NCBI GenBank assembly: GCA_934234275.1
Contig: CAKQHU010000032.1
Coordinates: 1 to 10,722 of the forward strand
Reading direction: 5' to 3'
DNA from: an uncultured Phascolarctobacterium sp.
GTDB lineage: Bacteria; Bacillota; Negativicutes; Acidaminococcales; Acidaminococcaceae
DNA length: 10,722 nt
Each line of letters begins with the position of its first letter. Positions within the stretch are counted from its first letter, which is position 1. The notes beneath the pieces are model-generated. The model was given only the letters and a program-made list of their open reading frames with translations. It was not told the DNA's origin and did no database searches. This document shows, piece by piece, positions 1 to 6,676 of the stretch. A program made the translations under genes and the position numbers.

Positions 1-20
1 ATATTTCACCAATCGTTACA

Positions 21-49
21 ATTATAGCGGTATTACCGCTCTTTGTCAA
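21..49 (-). promoter_or_regulatory. Consensus sigma-A promoter with palindromic spacer, firing out of the left edge
   Basis: On the minus strand TTGACA (49-44) and TATAAT (26-21) are separated by exactly 17 bases, a perfect match to the housekeeping consensus. Positions 40-26 inside the spacer form a perfect 7-1-7 palindrome, AGCGGTA-A-TACCGCT, whose last base is the first T of the -10. Transcription would start near position 14 and run leftwards into a gene outside the window, just downstream of ackA. A palindrome between -35 and -10 is the usual position for a repressor operator, but which regulator would bind is not known to me. The same palindrome read as RNA is only a short hairpin without a clean T-run, so a terminator is less likely. 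Confidence 0.75.
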
Positions 50-70
50 GTAAAAATGCTTTGTACGGAT

Positions 71-87
71 AAAAACTGTTATCAGTT
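71..87 (-). terminator. Weak candidate terminator of ackA
   Basis: On the minus strand AACTG-ATAA-CAGTT forms a 5-bp stem with a 4-base loop, and the run of T continues to position 71. It lies 22 bases past the ackA stop codon. The stem is short and AT-rich, so termination would be inefficient at best, but nothing stronger lies between ackA and the next promoter. Confidence 0.3.
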
Positions 88-108
88 ACTATAACCTCAT
101 GCAAATGC

Positions 109-1317
109 CTACAGCTTAATGATTCTGCGGCAGATGTTATATGTATCGCGGGCAATAACCAGTTCCTCGTTTGTCGGGATAACAAAAATTTTTACACGCG
201 CACGGCGTACGCTGATTTCGCGCTCTTTGCCGCGTACCTGGTTGAGGTCCGGATCAATGCGCGTACCGAGATATTCCAGGCCGTTGCAGATTTTATCACG
301 CATAAAGGGAGAGTTCTCGCCCAGGCCTGCGGTAAAGACAATAGCATCTACACCGCCCATTGCCGCTACATAACCGCCGATATATTTTTTTACCTTGTAG
401 GCAAAAACATCGATTGCCAGCTGACTGCGGTCATCGCCGCGGTTAGCAGCGCTTTCCAGATCGCGGAAATCGCTGGACAGACCGCTGATACCGAGAATAC
501 CGCTGCGGCGGTTCAGGTAATCATCAATCTGCTGCGCATTCATATTTTCCTTTTCCATCAGGAACGGAATAATTGCCGGGTCAATCTCGCCGCTGCGTGT
601 GCCCATAATCAAGCCCTCAAGCGGTGTATAGCCCATGCTCGTATCAATAGATTTGCCGTATTTGATTGCCGCGATGCTGGCACCGTTGCCCAAATGGCAG
701 CTGATGATACGCAAATCATTCATATGCTCCTGCATCAGCTCCGCAGCACGCAAAGCCACATATTTATGTGAAGTGCCGTGGAAGCCGTAACGGCGTACAC
801 CATATTTTACATACATTTCATAGGGCAGGCCGTAAAGGTATGCAACCTTCGGCATCGTCTGATGAAAGGCCGTATCAAAAACAGCCACCTGCGGTGTACC
901 GCGCATAATTTCCATGCAGGCATTAATGCCGTACAGGTTAGGCGGATTATGCAGAGGTGCAATCTCACAGCAGGCCTCGATACCGCGCAGCACGTCACTG
1001 GTAATCAGTACGCTGTCGGTAAAGCGCTCGCCGCCATGCACAACACGGTGACCTACGGCATCAATCTCGGACATATCCTTGATAACGCCGTATTCCTTGC
1101 TGGTCAGCGCCTTAATAGCCAGACGGATACCAACCTTATGGTCAGGAATTTCCTCTTTTAAATCAATTGTATATTTGCCTGCCGGCGTATGCTTCAGTGT
1201 GGAACCTTCCATACCGATGCGTTCAATCAGGCCTTTGGCCATGACACGCTCGCCTTCCATGTTTATCAGCTGATATTTGATGGAGGAGCTGCCACAATTT
1301 ACTACGAAAACAATCAC
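109..1317 (-). CDS. ackA: Acetate kinase
   Basis: Cytoplasmic acetate kinase, which interconverts acetate + ATP and acetyl phosphate + ADP and gives substrate-level ATP in fermenting cells. The start is GTG at 1317: GGGAGG sits 6 bases upstream and the protein then begins [12 protein letters not shown]. An ATG further upstream at 1371 would add 18 residues unlike the family. The resulting 402 residues match the usual family length. Residues known to be catalytic or substrate-binding in the Methanosarcina enzyme fall at the same numbers here: N7, R91 ([10 protein letters not shown]), H123, D148 (FDTAFHQ), H180 (RYGFHGTSH), R241 (GTRSGEIDP) and E384 (TNEEL). It belongs to the ASKHA ATPase superfamily. 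No phosphotransacetylase gene is visible in the window. It diverges from tmcAL, whose product consumes acetate and ATP. Confidence 0.97.
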   Translation of the reverse strand: MIVFVVNCGSSSIKYQLINMEGERVMAKGLIERIGMEGSTLKHTPAGKYTIDLKEEIPDHKVGIRLAIKALTSKEYGVIKDMSEIDAVGHRVVHGGERFTDSVLITSDVLRGIEACCEIAPLHNPPNLYGINACMEIMRGTPQVAVFDTAFHQTMPKVAYLYGLPYEMYVKYGVRRYGFHGTSHKYVALRAAELMQEHMNDLRIISCHLGNGASIAAIKYGKSIDTSMGYTPLEGLIMGTRSGEIDPAIIPFLMEKENMNAQQIDDYLNRRSGILGISGLSSDFRDLESAANRGDDRSQLAIDVFAYKVKKYIGGYVAAMGGVDAIVFTAGLGENSPFMRDKICNGLEYLGTRIDPDLNQVRGKEREISVRRARVKIFVIPTNEELVIARDTYNICRRIIKL

Positions 1318-1375
1318 AATAAGCCTCCCGGTCAACGCCAAAATTAAATCGAGTCTTAAATACCAATACACTATT

Positions 1376-1381
1376 AGTATA
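1376..1381 (-). promoter_or_regulatory. Candidate -10 of the ackA promoter
   Basis: The minus strand reads TATACT at 1381-1376, 59 bases upstream of the GTG start. The -35 region 17 bases further up reads TGTTCA, a poor match to TTGACA, so the promoter may be weak or activator-dependent. It is back-to-back with the tmcAL promoter, and the two -10 boxes lie about 55 bases apart. Confidence 0.4.
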
Positions 1382-1430
1382 CACTATTTGCGGCCAATTG
1401 AACAGAAATATTTTCTCAATTTCCAGCCTA

Positions 1431-1439
1431 TGTTATAAT
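1431..1439 (+). promoter_or_regulatory. Extended -10 promoter of tmcAL
   Basis: TGTTATAAT is a perfect -10 with the TGN extension. The -35 region (about 1411-1416, TTTTCT) is poor, as is typical for extended -10 promoters. Transcription would start near 1446, giving a leader of about 28 bases with GAGG at 1462-1465, 8 bases before the ATG. Confidence 0.6.
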
Positions 1440-1473
1440 ATTCACAGAGATAAAATCATGCGAGGTAAAAAAT

Positions 1474-2652
1474 ATGCAGGCAACAGGCATTATTGCCGAA
1501 TATAATCCATTTCACAACGGTCATCTATATCATATACAGGAAACAAAGCGACTGACGCAGCAACCGGTCATTGTCGTCATGAGCGGAAGCTTTATGCAGC
1601 GCGGCGAGCCTGCCGTTTTAAGCAAATGGCAGCGCGCCTCCTGCGCGGTACAGGGCGGTGCCGATTTGGTGCTGGAGCTCCCCTGCGTCTTTACACTGCG
1701 CAGTGCCGAATTCTTTGCCAAAGGCGCTGTGCAGCTTTTAGCAGCCACAGGCTGCGTCAACACACTTGCTTGCGGCACAGAGCATCCGCAAAGCGATTTC
1801 AAGGCAGCAGCAAGCCTTGCCTGCAGCGCTGAAGCGCAAGCAAGGCTGCGTAAGCTGCTGCAAAACGGCTTAAGCTATGCGCAGGCCTGGGAAAAAATTT
1901 TAGGCGCGAATACAGCCTTCCGCTCTCCCAATGACATTTTGGCTTTGGAATACACCAAGGCACTGCTGCAAACTGCCGCAGACATTCAACCGCTTTATCT
2001 GCAGCGCACGGACGAGGGCTACAACTCCACCGCTATCGGCAGCAGTATAGCCAGCGCCAGCGCCATCCGCCGGGCAATGGCTGATGGTAACGAAAGCTGG
2101 CAGCAGGCAGTTCCCGACTATACACACGCTGCACTTGCCAATGGAGGCTACGACGCCCAGCTTTTGTGGCAGCTGCTGAAATACCGTCTGCGCCTGCTCT
2201 CGCCACAACAGCTGTCGGAGCGTTGCGAAGCCAGCGAAGGCCTCGAAAACCTGCTCAGCAAGGCCGCTAACTGCGCAAGCCTGCAAGCCGCGCTCGCGGC
2301 CTGCAGCAGCAAGCGCTACACTGCCAGCCGCATCCGCCGTCTGCTGCTGCAAATACTTTTGGACCTTCCGAAAGCAGTATGGCAGCAGCAAGCCCCGGCC
2401 TATCTGCGCGTGCTGGCCTTTAATGACACCGGTCGTCAGCTGCTGCACACGATGAAAACAAACGCTCAATTGCCAATCATCAGCAAGTTTGGTAAAAACG
2501 CCCTTCACAACGACAACGCCGCCTATCGGACGCAGCTGTCAGCAGAAGTAACTGCTACCGATCTGTGGTCCCTGCTGCAGAAAGATGCAACACTCAACCG
2601 CAGCGGCAATGACTTTTATCAGTCACCCGTCTATGTCCGCAGCAAAATATAA
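1474..2652 (+). CDS. tmcAL: tRNA(Met) cytidine acetate ligase TmcAL
   Basis: TmcAL (formerly YlbM) makes N4-acetylcytidine at the wobble position 34 of elongator tRNA-Met. It activates acetate with ATP to acetyl-AMP, unlike the acetyl-CoA-using TmcA of enterobacteria. The protein has 392 residues (the Bacillus protein is about 415). It opens with the nucleotidyltransferase signature GIIAEYNPFHNGH, with HxGH at 14-17. Further family marks are MSGSFMQRGEPA (36-47), LACGTEH (98-104), SPNDILALEY (151-160) and LQRTDEGYN (176-184), which fit the ATP-binding positions G101, N152 and R177 of the Bacillus enzyme within one residue. The ATG at 1474 has GAGG 8 bases upstream. It diverges from ackA and converges on the rsmD-coaD operon. 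In Bacillus the same genes lie together as ylbH to ylbM; here tmcAL is on the opposite strand. Confidence 0.95.
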   Translation: MQATGIIAEYNPFHNGHLYHIQETKRLTQQPVIVVMSGSFMQRGEPAVLSKWQRASCAVQGGADLVLELPCVFTLRSAEFFAKGAVQLLAATGCVNTLACGTEHPQSDFKAAASLACSAEAQARLRKLLQNGLSYAQAWEKILGANTAFRSPNDILALEYTKALLQTAADIQPLYLQRTDEGYNSTAIGSSIASASAIRRAMADGNESWQQAVPDYTHAALANGGYDAQLLWQLLKYRLRLLSPQQLSERCEASEGLENLLSKAANCASLQAALAACSSKRYTASRIRRLLLQILLDLPKAVWQQQAPAYLRVLAFNDTGRQLLHTMKTNAQLPIISKFGKNALHNDNAAYRTQLSAEVTATDLWSLLQKDATLNRSGNDFYQSPVYVRSKI

Positions 2653-2689
2653 TATCAGACTATACCGGCGAAATCTGCTGTAAGGCAAC

Positions 2690-2742
2690 AAAAAAGCTGT
2701 AACGCAAGCGCATTTGCATGACGCTCATCGTTACAGCTTTTA
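2690..2742. terminator. Bidirectional terminator between tmcAL and the coaD operon
   Basis: A perfect 13-bp stem, 2692-2704 with 2729-2741 (AAAAGCTGTAACG and its complement), encloses a 24-base apical region with an inner AGCG/CGCT pairing (2707-2710 with 2722-2725). On the minus strand it is followed by six T (2695-2690), and on the plus strand by TTTTATATT. It lies 38 bases after the tmcAL stop and just after the last gene of the opposing operon, so it can end both. Confidence 0.88.
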
Positions 2743-2750
2743 TATTGCTC

Positions 2751-3350
2751 TTATTCTTCCTCGGGAGCTTCCTGTACGGGAGCCTCCTCAGCAACTGCCG
2801 GAAGCTTAAGATTCTGCATCTCATTTTCTACGTTTACTTTATTTTCTTCCAGTCCTTTTAAAGCACTGGACAGATTACCGCTCAAATAAGCCAGCATATC
2901 CTCTGCATATTGCAGGGAATCCTGCTTTACCTGCAAAGCATAGTCATCGGCAGCAGTCTTGGTTTCCTCCTGATAGCGCAAAGCATTGGCTTTGATATCT
3001 TCCGCCGCAGCATTGGCCTGCTTAACAATTTCCTCCTGCTGTACCTTGGCATCAGCCTCAGCCTGAGCAACACTGACAATACGCTCGGCCTCATCCTTAG
3101 CCTGCTGCACTATACGGTCAGCATCGGCATAAGCCTTGTTGACAATATTCTTCTGCTCCTCCAATACCTGGTTAGCGCTTTTGATTTCGCGAGGAATTGC
3201 TTCCTTGAGATCGTCAATAATATTCAACAGATCGTTTTCATCAACCATAATCTTATCTACCAGAGGAACACGCCTTGCCTCGGATATCAAATTCAGAAAT
3301 TGCTCAAAAAGTCCATCAAGTGCTACGTTAGTTTTGTTGCGTTCAATCAT
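2751..3350 (-). CDS. Coiled-coil protein of the rsmD-coaD operon (ATP synthase B / DivIVA-like), function unknown
   Basis: 199 residues, not assignable to a characterised family. About residues 55-150 are a long Ala/Glu/Gln/Lys-rich coiled coil (ADADRIVQQAKDEAERI and similar repeats), of the sort often labelled V-type ATPase subunit H, F0 subunit B or DivIVA-like because of composition. There is no transmembrane segment, so a genuine F0 subunit b is unlikely. The N-terminal 50 residues (GLFEQFLNLISEARRVPLVD and following) look like a small folded segment, and the C-terminus is an acidic Pro/Glu tail. The start at 3350 has GAGGGG 8 bases upstream. The gene begins 20 bases after the coaD stop and is last in the operon, ending at the 2690-2742 hairpin. 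A cytoskeletal or cell-division scaffold role is possible but is only inferred from shape. Confidence 0.85.
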   Translation of the reverse strand: MIERNKTNVALDGLFEQFLNLISEARRVPLVDKIMVDENDLLNIIDDLKEAIPREIKSANQVLEEQKNIVNKAYADADRIVQQAKDEAERIVSVAQAEADAKVQQEEIVKQANAAAEDIKANALRYQEETKTAADDYALQVKQDSLQYAEDMLAYLSGNLSSALKGLEENKVNVENEMQNLKLPAVAEEAPVQEAPEEE

Positions 3351-3370
3351 GATATCAACCCCTCTAAAAT

Positions 3371-3862
3371 CTATTCAAACTTTTTGTAAACATGCTTGCG
3401 TACGCGTTCTTCAATGCATTCAGGTACCAAATCCTTCAGCTGACCGCCAAAGGTTGCCAGCTCACGCACACCGGAGGAGCTGACGAAGGAATATTTGGCA
3501 TTGGTCATAATAAAAACCGTTTCCAGATCATTATCGATTTTTTTCAAAAGCAACGCTCTTTGGAATTCATATTCGAAATCGGTAAAAGCGCGCAAGCCTC
3601 TGACGATAAAAGGAGCCTCTTCCTTTTTGCAGAATTCATTCAGCAAGCCGGAAAAACAGGTTACTCTTACATTAGGAATGTGCTTGGTTGCGTCCTTAAG
3701 CATTTCCACACGCTCTTCCATGGAAAACATAGCCTTATCCTTACCGGGATTATGAAAAACGCTGATAATAAGCTCATCAAACATCGCACTTGCTCTTTCA
3801 AAAATATCAATATGACCCTTAGTAACAGGATCAAAGCTTCCTGGACAAACTGCTCTGCGCAT
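3371..3862 (-). CDS. coaD: Phosphopantetheine adenylyltransferase
   Basis: CoaD transfers AMP from ATP to 4'-phosphopantetheine, giving dephospho-CoA, the penultimate step of coenzyme A synthesis; the family enzyme is a cytoplasmic hexamer. The start is ATG at 3862, with AGGAGG 7 bases upstream and the protein beginning MRRAVCPGSFDPVTKGH. An in-frame ATG at 3892 would translate through that ribosome binding site. The 163 residues match the family (about 160). Visible marks are GSFDPVTKGH with the TxGH nucleotide-binding motif at 14-17, the substrate-site RGLR at 88-91, and SSSGVRE at 128-134, the usual SSxxVRE motif. It sits between rsmD and the coiled-coil gene. The rsmD-coaD pairing is very common in Bacillota. 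Confidence 0.97.
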   Translation of the reverse strand: MRRAVCPGSFDPVTKGHIDIFERASAMFDELIISVFHNPGKDKAMFSMEERVEMLKDATKHIPNVRVTCFSGLLNEFCKKEEAPFIVRGLRAFTDFEYEFQRALLLKKIDNDLETVFIMTNAKYSFVSSSGVRELATFGGQLKDLVPECIEERVRKHVYKKFE

Positions 3863-3914
3863 AGCCAGACCTCCTAATCTATCCTTAATCAAAAATGACC
3901 AAAGAAATTCCTAT

Positions 3915-3966
3915 ATTATATCTTGTCTTTTATTCGACATAAAAGCCGAGAATCCTTTTTATTCTC
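3915..3966 (-). promoter_or_regulatory. Candidate coaD promoter preceded by a small hairpin
   Basis: In the 118-base gap between the rsmD stop and the coaD start the minus strand carries TATAAT at 3920-3915, with a weak -35 (TTTATG) 17 bases upstream. Transcription would start near 3908, leaving a leader of about 46 bases before coaD. Just upstream (3966-3948) GAGAAT and ATTCTC flank a 7-base loop and are followed by GGCTTTTATG, possibly a weak rsmD terminator. Together they suggest that coaD and the coiled-coil gene can be transcribed apart from rsmD. Confidence 0.45.
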
Positions 3967-3978
3967 CAAAATACTATA

Positions 3979-3998
3979 TATTATAACATATTATAACA
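3979..3998. repeat. Perfect 10-bp tandem duplication at the end of rsmD
   Basis: TATTATAACA occurs twice in direct succession (3979-3988 and 3989-3998). On the minus strand this region encodes the last residues of RsmD (CYNML) and its stop, so the duplication shapes the protein's C-terminus. It also creates two TGTTATAAT strings on the minus strand that resemble extended -10 boxes. Confidence 0.7.
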
Positions 3999-4538
3999 AA
4001 TAAAATCCACTATTGTTTCACCGTAACGGCTGCTGCGTACCAGTTCACAGCCTGCCGGCAGCTCCGGCAGTGCATTATGCGCGCTGCGCTCCACAACCAG
4101 ATAGCCTCCCGGACGCAAAAACGACTTCCTGCCCAAAAGCGCAATTATCTGCTCAATCCAGCCTTTATTGTACGGCGGGTCGCAAAAAGCAAAGTCAAAC
4201 AGCTCCCCTGCTGCCGCCAGCCTTTCCGCAACTGCCGGAGCGCTTCCCTGCAGCACCCTGCAGTCAGCCTCAGCACGGCACTTGGCAATATTGCTGCGCA
4301 CCAGTCGCAGCGATTCCTTGCTCGCGTCAATAAACGTAACAGCTGCAGCGCCACGGCTCCAGCTTTCCAAGCCCAGATTACCTGTACCCGCAAAAAGGTC
4401 CAGCACCTCAGCACCGATAATCTTACTACCTATAATATTAAAAACGGATTCCTTAACCCTGTCCGCAGTCGGCCGTACATCGTATGTTTTCGGTACAGTC
4501 AGCTGCAGGCCGCGGGCCTTGCCGGTAATTATTCTCAT
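3981..4538 (-). CDS. rsmD: 16S rRNA (guanine(966)-N(2))-methyltransferase RsmD
   Basis: RsmD methylates N2 of G966 in 16S rRNA of the assembling small subunit, using S-adenosylmethionine. The start is ATG at 4538 (MRIITGKARG, the typical N-terminus), with AGAGGAG 6 bases upstream. A longer frame from 4604 would add 22 residues unlike the family. The 185 residues match its usual size. Marks visible are RPTADRVKESVFNII (22-36), the SAM-binding LDLFAGTGNLG (46-56), the acidic residue of the next strand in FIDAS (69-73), and the DPPY catalytic motif (120-123) typical of N-MTases acting on exocyclic amines. It is first in the minus-strand cluster, 118 bases upstream of coaD. Upstream lies the 130-base repeat. 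Confidence 0.96.
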   Translation of the reverse strand: MRIITGKARGLQLTVPKTYDVRPTADRVKESVFNIIGSKIIGAEVLDLFAGTGNLGLESWSRGAAAVTFIDASKESLRLVRSNIAKCRAEADCRVLQGSAPAVAERLAAAGELFDFAFCDPPYNKGWIEQIIALLGRKSFLRPGGYLVVERSAHNALPELPAGCELVRSSRYGETIVDFICYNML

Positions 4539-4606
4539 ATACTGCTCCTCTGTGTTATAATTGGGTTGAGATGAAAGCAACTTTAGACAAAAAACGTCTG
4601 ACACAT

Positions 4607-4736
4607 AGCCTCTCCTCGGGGAGAGGTGGCATCGCTTGCGATGACGGAGAGGGGTTTGTGAAACATAAGCATCAATAGTGCAATCCCCTCTCAGTCGCCT
4701 TACAGGCGACAGCTCTCCCCAAGGAGAGCCTCTCTA
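4607..4736. repeat. Non-coding imperfect inverted-repeat element (MITE/REP-like)
   Basis: About 130 bases in the rsmD / DUF4127 intergenic region fold back on themselves. Each arm has a terminal hairpin: CCTCTCC-TCGG-GGAGAGG at 4609-4626 and GCTCTCC-CCAA-GGAGAGC at 4712-4729. Each arm also has a second hairpin: CATCGC/GCGATG at 4630-4643 and GTCGCC/GGCGAC at 4694-4710. The inner ends GACGGAGAGGGGTTTG (4643-4658) and CAATCCCCTCTCAGTC (4681-4696) are complementary at 14 of 16 positions. There is no open frame or T-run. From memory, closely similar CCTCTCC...GGAGAGG repeats are scattered between genes in many gut Bacillota, which suggests a non-autonomous mobile or REP-like family. No clear target-site duplication was found. 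Confidence 0.75.
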
Positions 4737-4800
4737 TTCATCCAAACTTATGAATCATACAACAACTAACCTTCTCTAAATTCTTTCAAAGGACACCCTT

Positions 4801-6459
4801 ATGCGCAATTCAAGCAAACTAATCTTCATAATTTGCTCCATACTGCTGATATCAGGCATCTGCTTACGCCTTGCGCTGCCTTCAAGCACTCCGCTCAGAC
4901 TGACGCAGCCGCCGCCAACGCAAAGCATTCTGCTGCTGCCGCTGGACAGCCGCCCCGTCTGCAGCACCATGGTGCAAAAGCTGGGCGCACTTGCAGGCCT
5001 AAATGTAATTTTACCGCCAAAAGCCTGTCTTGACAACTACCGGACGCCGTCTGACAGACAAAAACTTTTACAATGGCTGCAGATAAACCAGTCCAAATAC
5101 GATTACAGCATCATTTCTGCCGATAACCTGCTGCACGGCGGCCTGCTGGCCGCCCGCATGAACACCGCCACCCCGGCGGAAGAGGATGCGCTGCTAAAGC
5201 AGCTGCAGCAGCTTTCTCCGACAAAACAGCAGGCAATCTTCTCCGTCATTCCGCGCCTGCTCGTCAGTGATCAGCTTTTGCCGGACCGTTGGTACCAATA
5301 TCAGCTGATGCGCTATTCCCAACTTGCCGACATGGTGCGCATCACCGGCAGCTTCGCCCTCACGCAGGAGCTGCGCCGCACAGAAGCTAAAATTCCTGCC
5401 AAGGTTCTGGATAAATACCGTAGCCGTTATCAGCAAAGCGACCGCTTTAACCTGGGCCTGCTTAAGCTTGCCACGGACAACAGACAAATAACCTTCGGAC
5501 AGGACGATGCGTCACCCATCGGACTGCCGCATGCCAGTGCCGTAAAGCTGCAAAACAGCATCGCTGCCCAAAAGCTGCAGCAGCAGGCACAGCTCACCTA
5601 CGGCGCAGATGAAATAGCCTCCCTGCTGCTAACGCGTTACTACCTGCAACAAAGCGGCTGGCAGCCTAAAGTTTACCTGCATTATACTTCTTCCAAAGCA
5701 GAAGGTACAGATATGCCCTACATGGCCGTCTGCGTCGGTGCAGCGCTGCGCAATCAGCTTAAACTCATCGGTGCAACCGAGGTCACTACGCCTGCAGCTG
5801 CAGACCTCATCTGCTATGTTAACTGCGGTAACGACGATTTTCGTCCTTCTGCCAAGCAGGCACAAGAGCTGCAGCAAATGCTGGACCAAGGCTATAAGGT
5901 TGCACTCATCGACAGCAGCGCCAACTTTGAAGCCGAAGAGCTGCTGCTGCCGCAGCTTTTGCCACACAACGTACAAATCAATAAGCTTGCCGCTTACGCC
6001 GCCTGGAATACCTTCAGCAATTCGTCAGGCACAGCTTTGGCACAGGGACTGCTTTTCTGCGGCCGTCTGCGTCAGCTGCAGGCAGCAGATGCGGACACCG
6101 AGCGGCTGGCAGCACTCTACGCTGCCAACCTGAACTTTACGGCAGAGCGTATACTCGAAGATTATTATTACCAAAAGTTAGTGCATCCCCAATTGCGGCA
6201 AACACTGGAAGCCTTTGGTACAAATCCCGTAGAGCTGGACAGCGAAGATAAAACGGCAACAGAGCAATATATTCAGGGAAAGCTCAGCCTGCAGGCATAT
6301 AAGCTGCTGCACGATAATTTGGGACGCACACCCTTTTATCAGCAAAACGGCCAAAGCTATTATCTGCGCGACTTCAGCGTCGGTGCCAAGCTCCCTTGGG
6401 CAAGAATTTTCGAGGCAGAGCTGCAGGTATGGACAGATACAGGTGTAAAAACAGAATAA
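4801..6459 (+). CDS. DUF4127 family protein, membrane-anchored or exported (copy 1)
   Basis: 552 residues, function unknown. The N-terminus has R2 and K6 followed by a hydrophobic run (about 7-22) and then a Pro/Ser/Thr-rich linker (25-41). There is no lipobox and no clear AxA site, so an uncleaved membrane anchor is likely, with the bulk of the protein outside. DUF4127 signatures in order are LLLPLDSRPVC (44-54), ISADNLLHGGL (105-115), GQDDASP (233-239), YGADE (267-271), AAWNT..N..G (400-410) and LPWARIFEAELQV (531-543). These are shared with the second copy at 8966-10540, though most of the rest has diverged. Conserved Asp/Arg/Glu residues in short blocks suggest an enzyme, but this is inference. 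AAAGGA lies 7 bases before the ATG. The gene is alone on its strand, between the 4607-4736 repeat and convergent thrS, and appears monocistronic. Confidence 0.9.
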   Translation: MRNSSKLIFIICSILLISGICLRLALPSSTPLRLTQPPPTQSILLLPLDSRPVCSTMVQKLGALAGLNVILPPKACLDNYRTPSDRQKLLQWLQINQSKYDYSIISADNLLHGGLLAARMNTATPAEEDALLKQLQQLSPTKQQAIFSVIPRLLVSDQLLPDRWYQYQLMRYSQLADMVRITGSFALTQELRRTEAKIPAKVLDKYRSRYQQSDRFNLGLLKLATDNRQITFGQDDASPIGLPHASAVKLQNSIAAQKLQQQAQLTYGADEIASLLLTRYYLQQSGWQPKVYLHYTSSKAEGTDMPYMAVCVGAALRNQLKLIGATEVTTPAAADLICYVNCGNDDFRPSAKQAQELQQMLDQGYKVALIDSSANFEAEELLLPQLLPHNVQINKLAAYAAWNTFSNSSGTALAQGLLFCGRLRQLQAADADTERLAALYAANLNFTAERILEDYYYQKLVHPQLRQTLEAFGTNPVELDSEDKTATEQYIQGKLSLQAYKLLHDNLGRTPFYQQNGQSYYLRDFSVGAKLPWARIFEAELQVWTDTGVKTE

Positions 6460-6482
6460 AATACAGTACAAGCGTATTTTTT
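6458..6482 (+). terminator. Candidate terminator of DUF4127 copy 1
   Basis: AAAATAC (6458-6464) pairs with GTATTTT (6474-6480) over a 9-base loop and runs into further T, starting inside the stop codon of the gene. The stem is AT-rich, so efficiency is doubtful. A stronger hairpin follows at 6501-6548. Confidence 0.45.
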
Positions 6483-6500
6483 CTCAATAAGCTTAAACGA

Positions 6501-6548
6501 AATAAGCCTCTGATATAACTTCTTTTAACAGTATATCGGAGGCTTATT
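6501..6548. terminator. Long hairpin between convergent DUF4127 and thrS genes
   Basis: The 16-base arms AATAAGCCTCTGATAT (6501-6516) and ATATCGGAGGCTTATT (6533-6548) pair fully with a single G-U, around a 16-base loop. The plus-strand flank is TTAAATTT and the minus-strand flank TTTCG, so neither has an ideal U-tract. It probably acts as a back-up terminator or as a 3' end stabiliser for either convergent transcript. Confidence 0.6.
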
Positions 6549-6610
6549 TAAATTTATAAGACCAATCACACAAGTTCTATAATGCTAAATTCTTAAATAT
6601 CTTGAGAATC

Positions 6611-6647
6611 AAAAACGAAGGCTGCACTTTTGACAGCACAGCCTTCG
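6611..6647 (-). terminator. thrS terminator
   Basis: On the minus strand CGAAGGCTGTGCT (6647-6635) pairs with AGTGCAGCCTTCG (6628-6616) over a 6-base loop, 13 bp with two G-U pairs, followed by TTTTT (6615-6611). It lies 29 bases after the thrS stop and has the form of an intrinsic terminator. The plus strand also has CTCTTTTATC after the stem, so it may work in both directions. Confidence 0.88.
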
Positions 6648-6676
6648 CTCTTTTATCTCAGCAGAAGCCGAAAATA

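Noticed and set aside
26..40. The left-edge palindrome as an intrinsic terminator
   Set aside because: The stem is 6-7 bp with a tiny loop and no T-run on the minus strand (TATAATTG follows). Its exact fit between a perfect -35 and -10 makes an operator the better reading.
1900..2508. A 202-codon minus-strand frame opposite tmcAL
   Set aside because: It lies entirely inside tmcAL, has no recognisable motif or good start signal, and tmcAL is strongly supported by family motifs.
4554..4559. TATAAC on the minus strand as the rsmD -10 box
   Set aside because: A start from it would fall on the ribosome binding site of rsmD, and the -35 partner TTGCTT is only 15 bases away. The real promoter is not evident.
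4607..4736. The intergenic repeat as a CRISPR array or riboswitch
   Set aside because: There are no regularly spaced direct repeats with unique spacers. The structure is a symmetric inverted repeat with no terminator or link to the downstream start, and no known riboswitch core is visible.
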